15,990 nucleotides of DNA from an uncultured Muribaculaceae bacterium (lineage in GTDB: Bacteria > Bacteroidota > Bacteroidia > Bacteroidales > Muribaculaceae): positions 1 to 15,990 of the forward strand of contig CAJUAR010000069.1 in the NCBI GenBank assembly GCA_910584495.1, in the 5' to 3' direction. The position numbers and the translations under genes are program-made. Position 1 is the stretch's first letter. Each line of letters opens with the position of its first letter. This document shows positions 1-7,149 of this stretch, in pieces. The notes beneath the pieces are model-generated. The model was not told the DNA's origin and made no database searches. It saw nothing but the letters and a program-made list of their open reading frames with translations.

Positions 1-1121
1 CACGCGTAACAATTAAATCGGTTCGAGCAAACGGATTGGCTGCGAATTTGAGGTGTATAAAGAAGAGATTGTAATTGTTGCTTAATATCGTCAATGGTCA
101 TTTCGGCCGGTGAGATTATATTAAACCAGCTTTCAATCAAAGAAATGTTATCATGAAAGAAATTTGACAATGCTTCGTGAGCGGGTAATGAAATTTTTGA
201 TTTGGTAAAGGTATTAGTCTTTTTTCCTTCTCTATAACTTCCAATAAAGGCATCTTTAATGGGGAGATATTCGGTTGACGGATTCAGAATGGTTTTGTCA
301 ATAAATGAATATAAGCCTTCGTCTGTTAAAAATAGAAGACGGTCATAGCTTTGTACCAAAACTTTCAATTCTTTGTTCATGTCGTTAGATGTAAACCAAT
401 TGCCATGGTTGCTAATTACGCCAAACGACAATATGAAGTCTTCTAAATTACCTGATAGTAAACACGAGTTGAGAGCATCTTCATACTTTTCAGTATGCAT
501 CTTGTCATCTTTAAAATAGACGCCGTAGACATTCCCTTGTTTGTCTCGAACTTTCTGTAAAGATGATGATTTTAGGGCTACATAAGCTCCTTGTTTCGCT
601 TTTTCTATTGTTTGCGGTCCTTTTTTTTGACCTTCCTCAACCCCGACTCTCTTACACTCAAACATGACAGAGGCTTGTTCCTTTATCAATGAGAATATAA
701 TCTCTCCGTTCAACACATTACATATCCCCAGTAATCCATCTCCGCTTCCTACAACTGCGGAATTTTTAACAGTATCATCTTTGTCTATAAATGTTCCAGA
801 CTTAGATAGATTGGGGTTATATTCAAATAAATTTCTCACTCTGTTAAATGTCAATGGCTTGATTATATTCTTTTTATTTTGACATCTAATTTTGTGTAAA
901 GTGAATTCAACATTGTGTGTGATTTCAGAATTTCCAAATTCAGGAAGTTTAGTTTCAATACTAATATTAGGAGCATATCCCCATTCTCGCAAAAGATAAT
1001 ACGTTATTATCTCCACGATGGTTCCCAATGCCCTCCCTGCGGCCTTCTTTGCATCCTTTTTGGTTGAGAATATTGAAGAGGCCAAGCTTCGTTGCAATAT
1101 GTCGATTGATTTATAGCTCAT
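1..1121 (-). CDS. Probable type II restriction endonuclease (PD-(D/E)XK type), C-terminus cut by window edge
   Basis: Reading leftward from an ATG at 1121, the frame is open for 373 codons to the window edge, so the 3' end is not seen. The protein opens MSYKSIDILQRSL and has an E-x-K motif in FECKRVGVEEGQKKGPQ (E155, K157). Asp128 in GSGDG, about 27 residues earlier, is a candidate for the acidic residue of a PD-(D/E)XK core. The ECKRVG stretch and the early helix around Glu37 resemble type II restriction enzymes as I remember them. The recognition sequence cannot be told. Base composition is far more AT-rich than the chromosomal genes to the right, which suggests horizontal acquisition. A cognate methyltransferase would be expected beyond the left edge and is not visible. 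The ATG at 1121 is preferred because no other in-frame ATG lies between it and the promoter. The nuclease class is fairly likely; the restriction role is inferred. Confidence 0.68.
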   Translation of the reverse strand, partial: MSYKSIDILQRSLASSIFSTKKDAKKAAGRALGTIVEIITYYLLREWGYAPNISIETKLPEFGNSEITHNVEFTLHKIRCQNKKNIIKPLTFNRVRNLFEYNPNLSKSGTFIDKDDTVKNSAVVGSGDGLLGICNVLNGEIIFSLIKEQASVMFECKRVGVEEGQKKGPQTIEKAKQGAYVALKSSSLQKVRDKQGNVYGVYFKDDKMHTEKYEDALNSCLLSGNLEDFILSFGVISNHGNWFTSNDMNKELKVLVQSYDRLLFLTDEGLYSFIDKTILNPSTEYLPIKDAFIGSYREGKKTNTFTKSKISLPAHEALSNFFHDNISLIESWFNIISPAEMTIDDIKQQLQSLLYTPQIRSQSVCSNRFNCYA

Positions 1122-1160
1122 TCTAAAGATTGTTGGGTTGTCAGTGTATTCATTCTTATG

Positions 1161-1192
1161 CAAAATTACAAAAAAACTTACGTTGCTGCAAA
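1161..1192 (-). promoter_or_regulatory. Bacteroidetes-type promoter of the restriction-endonuclease-like gene
   Basis: Read on the minus strand, TTTG (1189-1192), a 20-nt spacer and TAATTTTG (1161-1168) match the Bacteroidetes primary sigma consensus, TTTG at -33 and TAnnTTTG at -7. The expected start site lies about 30 nt before the ATG at 1121. The -33 element sits in the T-rich tail of the ompA terminator, so the two signals overlap. Confidence 0.6.
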
Positions 1193-1219
1193 AAACAAAC
1201 CGTCCTCCGGAGAGGGCGG
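1188..1219 (-). terminator. Intrinsic terminator of the OmpA-family gene
   Basis: Arms at 1200-1207 and 1212-1219 form an 8-bp stem with one mismatch and a 4-nt loop. On the minus strand the stem is followed by a T-rich run (GGTTTGTTTTTTG). It lies about 30 nt past the stop codon of the gene at 1251-2453. Confidence 0.65.
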
Positions 1220-1250
1220 CTTGCGGATGTATATTGAGGGAGGGCTTGGT

Positions 1251-2453
1251 TTACTGGGCGTTGAAGATTACGATACGGTTCCAGTTGTTGACATCGTAAG
1301 GTTGAGTGTCGCTGCCTTCGGCCTGTATTGCGAGGCGTTCGGGGTTGATGCCGTATTTGTTGACAAGGGCATCGTAGACAGCCTGTGCGCGGCGTTTCGA
1401 CAGTGCCATGTTGTAGGCCGAGGTGCCGGTCTCGCGGTCGGCGTAGCCGACTATAGCCACATTCTGGCCGGGATTCTGTTTCATCCACTCGCTGACGTTG
1501 AAGACGTTGACCATTTCTTCGTTAGAGATGCGTGCCGAGTTGATGGTGAACCGCACAGAAGCCATCATAGGAGCGGATTCTACTACAGTTTCGCTGATTT
1601 CTGCCACTTCGGGGCAAGGAAGCTGAGATTCGGCTGCCGACAGGGCGGCTGCTGTAGTGGCAAGGGCTCCGCGGAGTTCGTTAACTTGGTTGTTGAGGTT
1701 GTCGACATATCCAAGGTAGTCGCAAGGGTTGTAGCTCTTGTAGTCGCGACCGCCGAAAGTGATGGCGAAGCCTCCGTTGACTGTAAGGTTGATGTCGATG
1801 GGACGTCCAATGGCAATGTTGTTGAAGTTGTCGCCATAGAACGAGGATCGAGCTTCGGCAAAAAAGTCAACCGATTTGCACAGGCGGAAGCGGAGCTGGA
1901 GACCTGCCGACACAGGAAGTGTCCACGATGTGTGTTTTGGCCCGTGATTGCCTTCGATTTCGCCCAGCGGACGGTAGTCCCATGTGAAAGTGCCGCCAAG
2001 ACCAACGAAGGGAACGATTGAGAACACGCGGTCGGCCTTGACACCGCCAAGCGAGTTGAACATATCCCACATAAAGTCGAGATTGGCACCTACATATCTG
2101 ATTTTGTGCATCTGGTCGCCAATAGTGTAGTGGAGAGGACCGCCGTTGAAAGCGAGACGCCATCCCATATATGGCGAGAACCATTTGCCAAAACCAACAT
2201 TATAGTTGACGGTGTACTGGCGGGAGCGGTCGCCCTTGGCGTTTTTGCCCTCGACAAAAGGAGTTGCTACGCCGGCGCCAAACTGGATGAACCAATTATC
2301 GTGCGAATCGACATAGTAGCGTGTCTTGCATGGAATATCGGTAACGACCGCCGATTCCTCGACAACAACTGTTTCTTCCTGGGCATTTGCCTTGAATGAT
2401 GGCACTAACAATGCGCAACAGGCAGCAGAGGTGATAAATATGTTCTTTTTCAT
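1251..2453 (-). CDS. OmpA-family outer membrane protein with peptidoglycan-binding domain
   Basis: This 400-residue protein starts with a signal peptide (MKKNIFITSAACCALLVPSF, likely cleaved after KANA at 24). Residues about 50-235 are rich in alternating aromatic/glycine strands (WFIQFGAGVATPF, MGWRLAFNGG, VGLGGTFTW), consistent with an eight-strand beta barrel. A short helical linker (about 246-290, NNQVNELRGAL) leads to an OmpA C-terminal domain at about 297-400. That domain holds the signature VGYADRETGTSAYNMALSKR. Asp339 and Arg355 correspond to the residues that grip diaminopimelate in peptidoglycan in the OmpA family, so the protein should tether outer membrane to wall. The loop between them is one residue longer than in E. 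coli OmpA. It has four cysteines in the mature part (42, 192, 244, 280). It is transcribed alone, leftward, away from parA. Family assignment is secure; the exact paralogue is not. Confidence 0.92.
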   Translation of the reverse strand: MKKNIFITSAACCALLVPSFKANAQEETVVVEESAVVTDIPCKTRYYVDSHDNWFIQFGAGVATPFVEGKNAKGDRSRQYTVNYNVGFGKWFSPYMGWRLAFNGGPLHYTIGDQMHKIRYVGANLDFMWDMFNSLGGVKADRVFSIVPFVGLGGTFTWDYRPLGEIEGNHGPKHTSWTLPVSAGLQLRFRLCKSVDFFAEARSSFYGDNFNNIAIGRPIDINLTVNGGFAITFGGRDYKSYNPCDYLGYVDNLNNQVNELRGALATTAAALSAAESQLPCPEVAEISETVVESAPMMASVRFTINSARISNEEMVNVFNVSEWMKQNPGQNVAIVGYADRETGTSAYNMALSKRRAQAVYDALVNKYGINPERLAIQAEGSDTQPYDVNNWNRIVIFNAQ

Positions 2454-2535
2454 TGTAGTGGTGTTTTGTTAGACTGTTTTTATGAATTTAGAATTTGCTT
2501 ATTAAACACTGTTGATTAAATTTTTGTTCAGTTCT

Positions 2536-2543
2536 CAAAAATA
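2536..2543 (-). promoter_or_regulatory. Candidate -7 box for the OmpA-family gene
   Basis: On the minus strand this reads TATTTTTG, matching TAnnTTTG, about 85 nt before the ATG at 2453. No good TTTG is found at the expected -33 spacing, so it is only a weak candidate. It is the sole full match to the -7 box that I found upstream of this gene. Confidence 0.3.
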
Positions 2544-2674
2544 AAATGTGATGTTGATATTGCACCCGGAAATGGGTGAAGTTGTCAAAACGCTGTAAAA
2601 CAAGCAAATACAAAAGATGTCAATTTTGAAAATGTTAAATATAGTTAAGTGGATGCATTTTTGTGACGGAAAAC

Positions 2675-2705
2675 TATGTTATAAAACATATAGTTTGTAA
2701 CTTTG
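2675..2705 (+). promoter_or_regulatory. Promoter of putative short RNA copy A
   Basis: TAACTTTG at 2698-2705 is a perfect TAnnTTTG -7 box. TATG at 2675-2678, 19 nt upstream, is one base off the TTTG -33 consensus. The box runs straight into TTTGCATC, which is identical at the start of copy B (10611-10618). Transcription should begin near 2710. Confidence 0.6.
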
Positions 2706-2710
2706 CATCA

Positions 2711-2806
2711 GTTTTTCATGGTATTAGATTTAAGGTGAAAAGATTATTCGTCGTGATGACGGATAATTTTTTTTGTGTCTTGTTTCAAGGATGCTGAAAA
2801 CCAGCA
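2711..2806 (+). ncRNA. Putative short RNA or leader with intrinsic terminator, copy A
   Basis: The element starts GTTTTTCATGGTATTAG and continues ATTTAAGGT. It is almost identical (one indel in 26 nt) to the start of copy B at 10621. It then folds into a 10-bp hairpin closed by GTC-GTGAT-GAC and ends in eight Ts. A second small hairpin (TGCTG/CAGCA, 2792-2806) follows the T-tract, at nearly the same place as in copy B. The likely transcript is about 65 nt if termination is efficient. It could be an independent small RNA or an attenuated leader of the parA operon; the sequence alone does not decide. A six-codon frame (MVLDLR) inside it is not conserved in copy B. I cannot match it with certainty to a named RNA family. 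Confidence 0.6.
2743..2774 (+). terminator. Intrinsic terminator of RNA copy A
   Basis: Arms 2743-2752 and 2758-2767 pair over 10 bp, including one G-U wobble. The loop is GTGAT, and eight Ts run from 2767 to 2774. It lies about 165 nt before parA, so full-length transcription from the upstream promoter into parA would need read-through. Confidence 0.72.
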
Positions 2807-2877
2807 GATTACGTCTGTTGGTATGGCTCTCAAAAAAAGTTATCAACATTTTGCTCAATATTTCGTGGAACATATTG

Positions 2878-2907
2878 TTGGAGTTTCACAGAAAATTCGT
2901 TACTTTG
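2878..2907 (+). promoter_or_regulatory. Candidate promoter of the parA operon
   Basis: TTG at 2878-2880, a 19-nt spacer and TTACTTTG at 2900-2907 fit the Bacteroidetes promoter with one mismatch in the -7 box (TT for TA). The predicted start site lies about 25 nt before the parA ATG. This would let parA be transcribed independently of the terminator at 2743-2774. Confidence 0.5.
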
Positions 2908-2938
2908 CACATCAATCTCTCACAGACAATTACCAGAT

Positions 2939-3733
2939 ATGGGAAAAATTATTGCCATAGCCAATCAGAAAGGCGGCGTAGGAAAGACAACAACGACAAT
3001 CAATCTTGCCGCGTCGCTTGCCGCTGAAGGTAAAAAAGTACTTATTATTGATGCCGATCCGCAGGCCAACGCCACATCGGGCTACGGCATCGACCCTCGC
3101 AGCATGACATCGTCCATCTATGAATGTATGGTGGACAACTATCCCCTCGACGGCTCTGAAGTGCCCACCTGCATGGACGGCCTCTACCTGGTGGGTTCGC
3201 GCATCGACCTTGCCGGAGCCGAAATCGAACTCATTTCCAAACCCGACCGCGAGCGCGTGCTCGCCAATCTTCTTGCCCCTGTCAAGGACAAATACGACTA
3301 TCTGATTATCGACTGTTCGCCGTCGCTGGGGCTGATTACTGTCAACGCCCTCACTGCCGCCGATTCGGTAATTATCCCCGTTCAGGCCGAGTATTTCGCC
3401 CTCGAGGGCATCAGCAAGCTCCTCAACACCATCCGCATTATCAAAAGCCGCCTCAACCCTTCGCTCGAAATCGAAGGCTTCCTCCTCACCATGTATGACG
3501 CTCGTCTGCGCCTTGCCAACCAGATTTACGAAGAACTCAAGGGGCACTTCTCCGACATGGTGTTCAACACCGTCATACCGCGCAACATACGACTTAGCGA
3601 GGCACCCTCGCACGGACTGCCGGCCTTGCTCTACGACGGCGAGAGCCGCGGAGCCACAAGCCACATACTCCTTGCAAAAGAACTCGTCAGCAAACATGCC
3701 CGCCACCCACGCCGGCAGGCTGTCAAGATATAA
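2939..3733 (+). CDS. parA: ParA/Soj chromosome-partitioning ATPase
   Basis: This 264-residue protein is a deviant-Walker P-loop ATPase. It dimerises on ATP, binds DNA non-specifically and moves ParB-bound origins. The Walker A motif is KGGVGKTTT, with signature Lys11 and Lys16. Walker A' is VLIIDADPQAN (Asp38, Asp40), and Walker B is YLIIDCSPS (Asp125). There is no extra N-terminal helix-turn-helix, so it is the short chromosomal Soj type and not a plasmid P1-like type. The ATG at 2939 gives the canonical start MGKIIAIANQKGGVGK. It is first in the operon, 6 nt ahead of parB. Length and motifs are intact. Confidence 0.97.
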   Translation: MGKIIAIANQKGGVGKTTTTINLAASLAAEGKKVLIIDADPQANATSGYGIDPRSMTSSIYECMVDNYPLDGSEVPTCMDGLYLVGSRIDLAGAEIELISKPDRERVLANLLAPVKDKYDYLIIDCSPSLGLITVNALTAADSVIIPVQAEYFALEGISKLLNTIRIIKSRLNPSLEIEGFLLTMYDARLRLANQIYEELKGHFSDMVFNTVIPRNIRLSEAPSHGLPALLYDGESRGATSHILLAKELVSKHARHPRRQAVKI

Positions 3734-3739
3734 CAGACC

Positions 3740-4627
3740 ATGAATGTGAAACGAAATGCATTGGGCAGGGGTCTCGACAGCCTCATACCCATGGACGATG
3801 TCCCGGCACGCGGCACATCGGCCATCAACGAAATTGCCCTTGCCAACATATCGCCCAATCCCGAACAACCGCGCACAAGCTTCGACGACGAGAGCCTCGA
3901 AGAACTTGCTGCCTCCATCTCGCAACTTGGCATCATTCAGCCGCTGTCGCTGCGCAAGACAGGCCCCGACAGCTACCAGATTATTGCGGGCGAACGCCGT
4001 TACCGTGCTGCCCTTATGGCCGGTCTGGCAACGGTGCCGGCCTATATACGCACTGCCAACGACAGCGAGCTCACCGAAATGGCCCTGATTGAGAACATTC
4101 AGCGAGAAGACCTCAATGCCATAGAAATCGCACTGACATTCAAGAAGCTTATCGACCAGTACAATCTAACCCAGGAACGGCTGAGCGAGCGCATAGGCAA
4201 AAAACGCGCCACCGTGGCCAACTTCCTGCGTCTGCTGCGTCTGCCGGCAGAGGTGCAGCTGGGTTTGCGCGACAAACGCCTCGACATGGGCCACGCCCGC
4301 GCCCTGCTCACAATCTCCGACCCTGCCCTGCAGCTCAAACTCTACAACGAGATTTTGCGTCAGGACCTGTCGGTGCGTCGTGTCGAAGAACTGGCAAAAG
4401 AATATGAGAACGGAAAAGTGGAAGAACGCCGCAAAAGCAAACCGGCAGCCACTCCGGCCGACTACGATGTGCTCAAACGTCATCTGTCGTCGGTGTTCCG
4501 CACGCCGGTGCAGTTTGCATGCAATGCCAAGGGCCGCGGCCGCATCACTTTCCAGTTCAAAGACGAGGACGAACTCGAACGCCTCATAACCCTTTTTGAT
4601 TCGCTCAAGCAGAACGATGAACGCTGA
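3740..4627 (+). CDS. parB: ParB/Spo0J chromosome-partitioning protein
   Basis: This 295-residue protein is the centromere-binding partner of ParA. The N-terminus KRNALGRGLDSLI is the basic tail that stimulates ParA ATPase. The ParB/Srx CTPase domain has GERRYRA (84-90) and ENIQRE (118-123), both CTP-binding boxes. A helix-turn-helix for parS lies at about 143-166 (LTQERLSERIGKKRATVANF). A lysine-rich linker (about 225-238) leads to the C-terminal dimerisation domain (about 242-295). The end overlaps the next gene by 11 nt, suggesting translational coupling. I found no full parS palindrome in the window, so its sites presumably lie elsewhere. Confidence 0.97.
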   Translation: MNVKRNALGRGLDSLIPMDDVPARGTSAINEIALANISPNPEQPRTSFDDESLEELAASISQLGIIQPLSLRKTGPDSYQIIAGERRYRAALMAGLATVPAYIRTANDSELTEMALIENIQREDLNAIEIALTFKKLIDQYNLTQERLSERIGKKRATVANFLRLLRLPAEVQLGLRDKRLDMGHARALLTISDPALQLKLYNEILRQDLSVRRVEELAKEYENGKVEERRKSKPAATPADYDVLKRHLSSVFRTPVQFACNAKGRGRITFQFKDEDELERLITLFDSLKQNDER

Positions 4628-5441
4628 CCGAATAATCAAACTTGTCAAGACATTGCTTGCCGCCGCCGTGTTTGCTGCGGGCACCTTGTGCGCCACAGCG
4701 CAGCACAAGCCCGTGAAGCGTCATCATCTTGCTGCCGACAGCATCGAGGCTAAGGCCCCGGACAGCGTGCGCATTGTGCTTGGCGGCATCGAGGGCTTGC
4801 CTGTCGACACTGCAGCAAGGAGCGTGTTGCCGGACAGCGTGCTCTTCGGTGGCACGGCACAGGGCGATTCGATAGTGTCGGCTATTGCCGATTCGATAGC
4901 CCCGCGGCCTTTCTCCGACTACGATGTGTGGGAACCCCGCGACATAGAATTTAACCCCGACCCCACGCGTGCCGTGTGGATGTCGGCCCTCTTTCCCGGA
5001 CTGGGGCAGCTCTACAACCGTCGCTATTGGAAACTTCCCATAGTAATCGGCGCATACATGGGCCTTGGCTATGCCACATCGTGGAACAACGGCATGCTTA
5101 CAGACTATACCACGGCCTACCGCGACATTATGGACAACGACCCGTCGACAAAGTCGTATATGAACTTCTTCCCGCCCAACACCAAGGAGGAAGACCTCGA
5201 CAAACAATGGCTCACCAACGTGTTGCAGTCGCGCAAGAATTTCTACCGTCGAAACCGCGACCTGTGCATCATCTGCATGGTGGGTGTCTATCTTGTTGCC
5301 ATGGTCGATGCCTATGTCGATGCCTCGCTATCTCATTTCGATATTTCGCCCGACCTGTCGATGGACCTCAGTCCGGCCCTGTTTCGCGAAGAACGCGGTA
5401 TAAGGCCCGCCGTAGGCCTTGTGTGGGCTTTAAATTTCTAA
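4617..5441 (+). CDS. DUF5683 family exported/membrane protein
   Basis: The ATG at 4617 inside the end of parB gives a clean signal peptide (MNADRIIKLVKTLLAAAVFA, cleavage near CATAQ at 25-29). An alternative TTG at 4596 would spoil it, so I use 4617, giving 274 residues. After a variable stretch, the DUF5683 core begins with DPTRAVWMSALFPGLGQLYN (about 115-134). It continues with KLPIVIGAYMGLGYA (likely membrane segment, about 139-153) and a second hydrophobic segment LCIICMVGVYLVAMVDAY (about 216-233). The C-terminus has DLSMDLSPALF. Function is unknown. The family often sits next to parAB and a LysM transglycosylase in Bacteroidetes (recalled, not checked), so an envelope role linked to division or segregation is plausible. 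Confidence 0.88.
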   Translation: MNADRIIKLVKTLLAAAVFAAGTLCATAQHKPVKRHHLAADSIEAKAPDSVRIVLGGIEGLPVDTAARSVLPDSVLFGGTAQGDSIVSAIADSIAPRPFSDYDVWEPRDIEFNPDPTRAVWMSALFPGLGQLYNRRYWKLPIVIGAYMGLGYATSWNNGMLTDYTTAYRDIMDNDPSTKSYMNFFPPNTKEEDLDKQWLTNVLQSRKNFYRRNRDLCIICMVGVYLVAMVDAYVDASLSHFDISPDLSMDLSPALFREERGIRPAVGLVWALNF

Positions 5442-5448
5442 TTTGACA

Positions 5449-7134
5449 ATGAAAGCTAAAAATATACTCCTGACTTTTGCCCTGCTGCCCACTGCCGCAG
5501 CGGCCTTTGCCTCCCCGTCGGTGCTGGATGTCTCCGACGCTTCGCAGACCCCTTCGGTTATTTTTCCGCAAAGTTTCGAAACCGATACCAAGGAGATGCT
5601 CGAAGACTGGTATCTGAAAAACTATGCCGTGCTCGATTATGAAGCCGACAGCCGTCCCGAAGCCGAGGTCAGCGACGAACTCATTATCGAACGTCTGGGC
5701 AAGCTGCCCACTGTCATTGAGATGCCTTTCAATGACCCGGTGCGGAATATGATCAATTTCTATGCCAACCGCAAACGGCAGCTGGTTGAAAACATGCTGG
5801 GCCTGAGTCTCTACTACATGCCCATCTTCGAGGAAGCTCTGGAGCGCTATGGCTTGCCCAATGAGCTGCGCTATCTCCCCGTCATAGAATCAGCCCTGGT
5901 GCCTACGGCGGTGAGCCGTGTGGGGGCCTCCGGTTTGTGGCAGTTCATGCCCGCAACAGCAAGCGGTCTGGGGCTGGAAATCAACTCGCTCATCGACCAG
6001 CGCCGCGACCCCTATAAATCGTCGGATGCTGCTGCCCGCTATCTCAAACAGCTCTACAACACATATAGCGACTGGTCGCTGGCCATCGCTGCCTACAACT
6101 GCGGCCCCGGCAATGTGAACAAAGCCCTGCGCCGGGCCGGAGGCGGCAAGCACGATTTCTGGGACATCTATGCCTTCCTTCCGGCCGAGACTCGCGGCTA
6201 TGTGCCGGCCTTCATTGCCGCCAACTATATAATGAACTACCACAAGGACCACAACATATCGCCGGCCCTTGCTCGCCGCCCTATCATAACCGACACTGTG
6301 CATGTGAGCCGCCGCATACATTTCGACCAGATTTCGGAAGTGCTGGCAATACCAATGAACGAGCTTCGCGCCCTCAATCCGCAGTTTCGCCAGGATGTGA
6401 TTCCCGGCGATATCAAACCATACGCGCTTGTGCTGCCCTCGTTGCAGACTCTTGCCTATATAGCCAACGAAGATTCCATTGCCAACCACAATGCCACGCG
6501 CTATGCGCGCCGTGGTGTGGTAGAGCCTTCGTCGGGAGCCTCCGTAGGCCGTGATTCGAGGGGCGAATACTACGAGGAGGAGGTGATAATCTACCACACA
6601 GTGCGCCGTGGCGAAACTCTTTCCAAAATCGCTCAAAAATATGGCGTGAGCGTCAAAGACATCCGCAAGCTCAACAAAGTGGGAAAAAGCGTAAAACGCG
6701 GCAAAAAACTCAAAATCAAGACTGTTGAGCGCCGTTATCGTCCGAAGACCCAGGATGTTCCCGTGACACGTACGGCCGAGGACGATGCTGCCGACAGCAC
6801 TGCACTGGTAGCCGCCAACAAGCTGCCGGCATCTGCCGCCTCCAACACTGAAACGAGTAAAAGCTCATCAAAGGCCAAAGCCGACAACAAAGCCGACAAT
6901 AAATCGGACGCAAAGGTCGCAGCCAAGGCTGAACAAAGTTCAAAGGCTAAAGCCGAAAAAGGTAAAAAGAAGAGCAACAAGGCCAAAGCCACAAGCTATA
7001 CAGTGCGCAAAGGCGACAATCTGGGCAAGATTGCCGCTCGCCACGGCATTACTGTGAAACAGCTTAAAAAGGCAAACGGTCTGAAGAGCGACCGTATAGA
7101 CATAGGCCAGAAACTTACTATTCCCGCCAAATAA
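5449..7134 (+). CDS. mltD: Membrane-bound lytic murein transglycosylase of MltD type with two LysM domains
   Basis: This 561-residue exported enzyme should cleave the MurNAc-GlcNAc bond of peptidoglycan to 1,6-anhydro products. Signal sequence: MKAKNILLTFALLPTAAAAF. The ATG at 5449 is preferred to the TTG at 5443. The SLT domain covers about 127-270. It contains LRYLPVIESAL with the catalytic Glu147, GLWQFMPATASGLGL, and AIAAYNCGPGNVNKAL, the usual family 1 motifs. LysM 1 lies at about 381-426 (HTVRRGETLSKIAQKYGVSV) and LysM 2 at the extreme C-terminus (YTVRKGDNLGKIAARHGITV). They are joined by a Lys/Ala/Ser-rich linker with imperfect KADN repeats at about 6870-6960 nt. No lipobox cysteine is seen, unlike E. 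coli MltD. It starts 7 nt after the DUF5683 stop. Confidence 0.94.
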   Translation: MKAKNILLTFALLPTAAAAFASPSVLDVSDASQTPSVIFPQSFETDTKEMLEDWYLKNYAVLDYEADSRPEAEVSDELIIERLGKLPTVIEMPFNDPVRNMINFYANRKRQLVENMLGLSLYYMPIFEEALERYGLPNELRYLPVIESALVPTAVSRVGASGLWQFMPATASGLGLEINSLIDQRRDPYKSSDAAARYLKQLYNTYSDWSLAIAAYNCGPGNVNKALRRAGGGKHDFWDIYAFLPAETRGYVPAFIAANYIMNYHKDHNISPALARRPIITDTVHVSRRIHFDQISEVLAIPMNELRALNPQFRQDVIPGDIKPYALVLPSLQTLAYIANEDSIANHNATRYARRGVVEPSSGASVGRDSRGEYYEEEVIIYHTVRRGETLSKIAQKYGVSVKDIRKLNKVGKSVKRGKKLKIKTVERRYRPKTQDVPVTRTAEDDAADSTALVAANKLPASAASNTETSKSSSKAKADNKADNKSDAKVAAKAEQSSKAKAEKGKKKSNKAKATSYTVRKGDNLGKIAARHGITVKQLKKANGLKSDRIDIGQKLTIPAK

Positions 7135-7149
7135 TTCAGATTTACAAAT

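Larger units (their letters stand above)
2454..2938. other. 485-bp AT-rich divergent intergenic region between the OmpA-family gene and parA
   Basis: This spacer separates the leftward OmpA gene from the rightward parA operon. Besides the features listed separately (weak ompA promoter box, RNA copy A with its promoter and terminator, parA promoter), I see only small hairpins: CACCC/GGGTG at 2563-2578 and an ATGTT/AACAT stem near 2676-2689. No credible coding frame is present. Confidence 0.7.

Noticed and set aside
1158..2021. 287-codon plus-strand frame opposite the OmpA-family gene
   Set aside because: It is a shadow of the OmpA-family gene; its translation shows no family motifs and it starts inside the nuclease promoter.
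2563..2578. CACCC/GGGTG hairpin upstream of the OmpA-family gene
   Set aside because: Only five base pairs with no T-tract and no counterpart elsewhere; not distinguishable from chance.
2719..2739. Leader peptide MVLDLR in RNA copy A
   Set aside because: The frame is destroyed by a one-base deletion in copy B while the RNA structure is retained.
2868..2895. Possible parS site (CGTGGAACA and GTTTCAC half-sites upstream of parA)
   Set aside because: Only isolated half-sites are present; the complementary half of the 16-bp palindrome is missing in both cases. No full TGTTNCACGTGNAACA-like site was seen in the window.
2930..3925. 331-codon open frame on the minus strand opposite parA/parB
   Set aside because: It overlaps two secure genes, crosses their boundary and has no recognisable domain.
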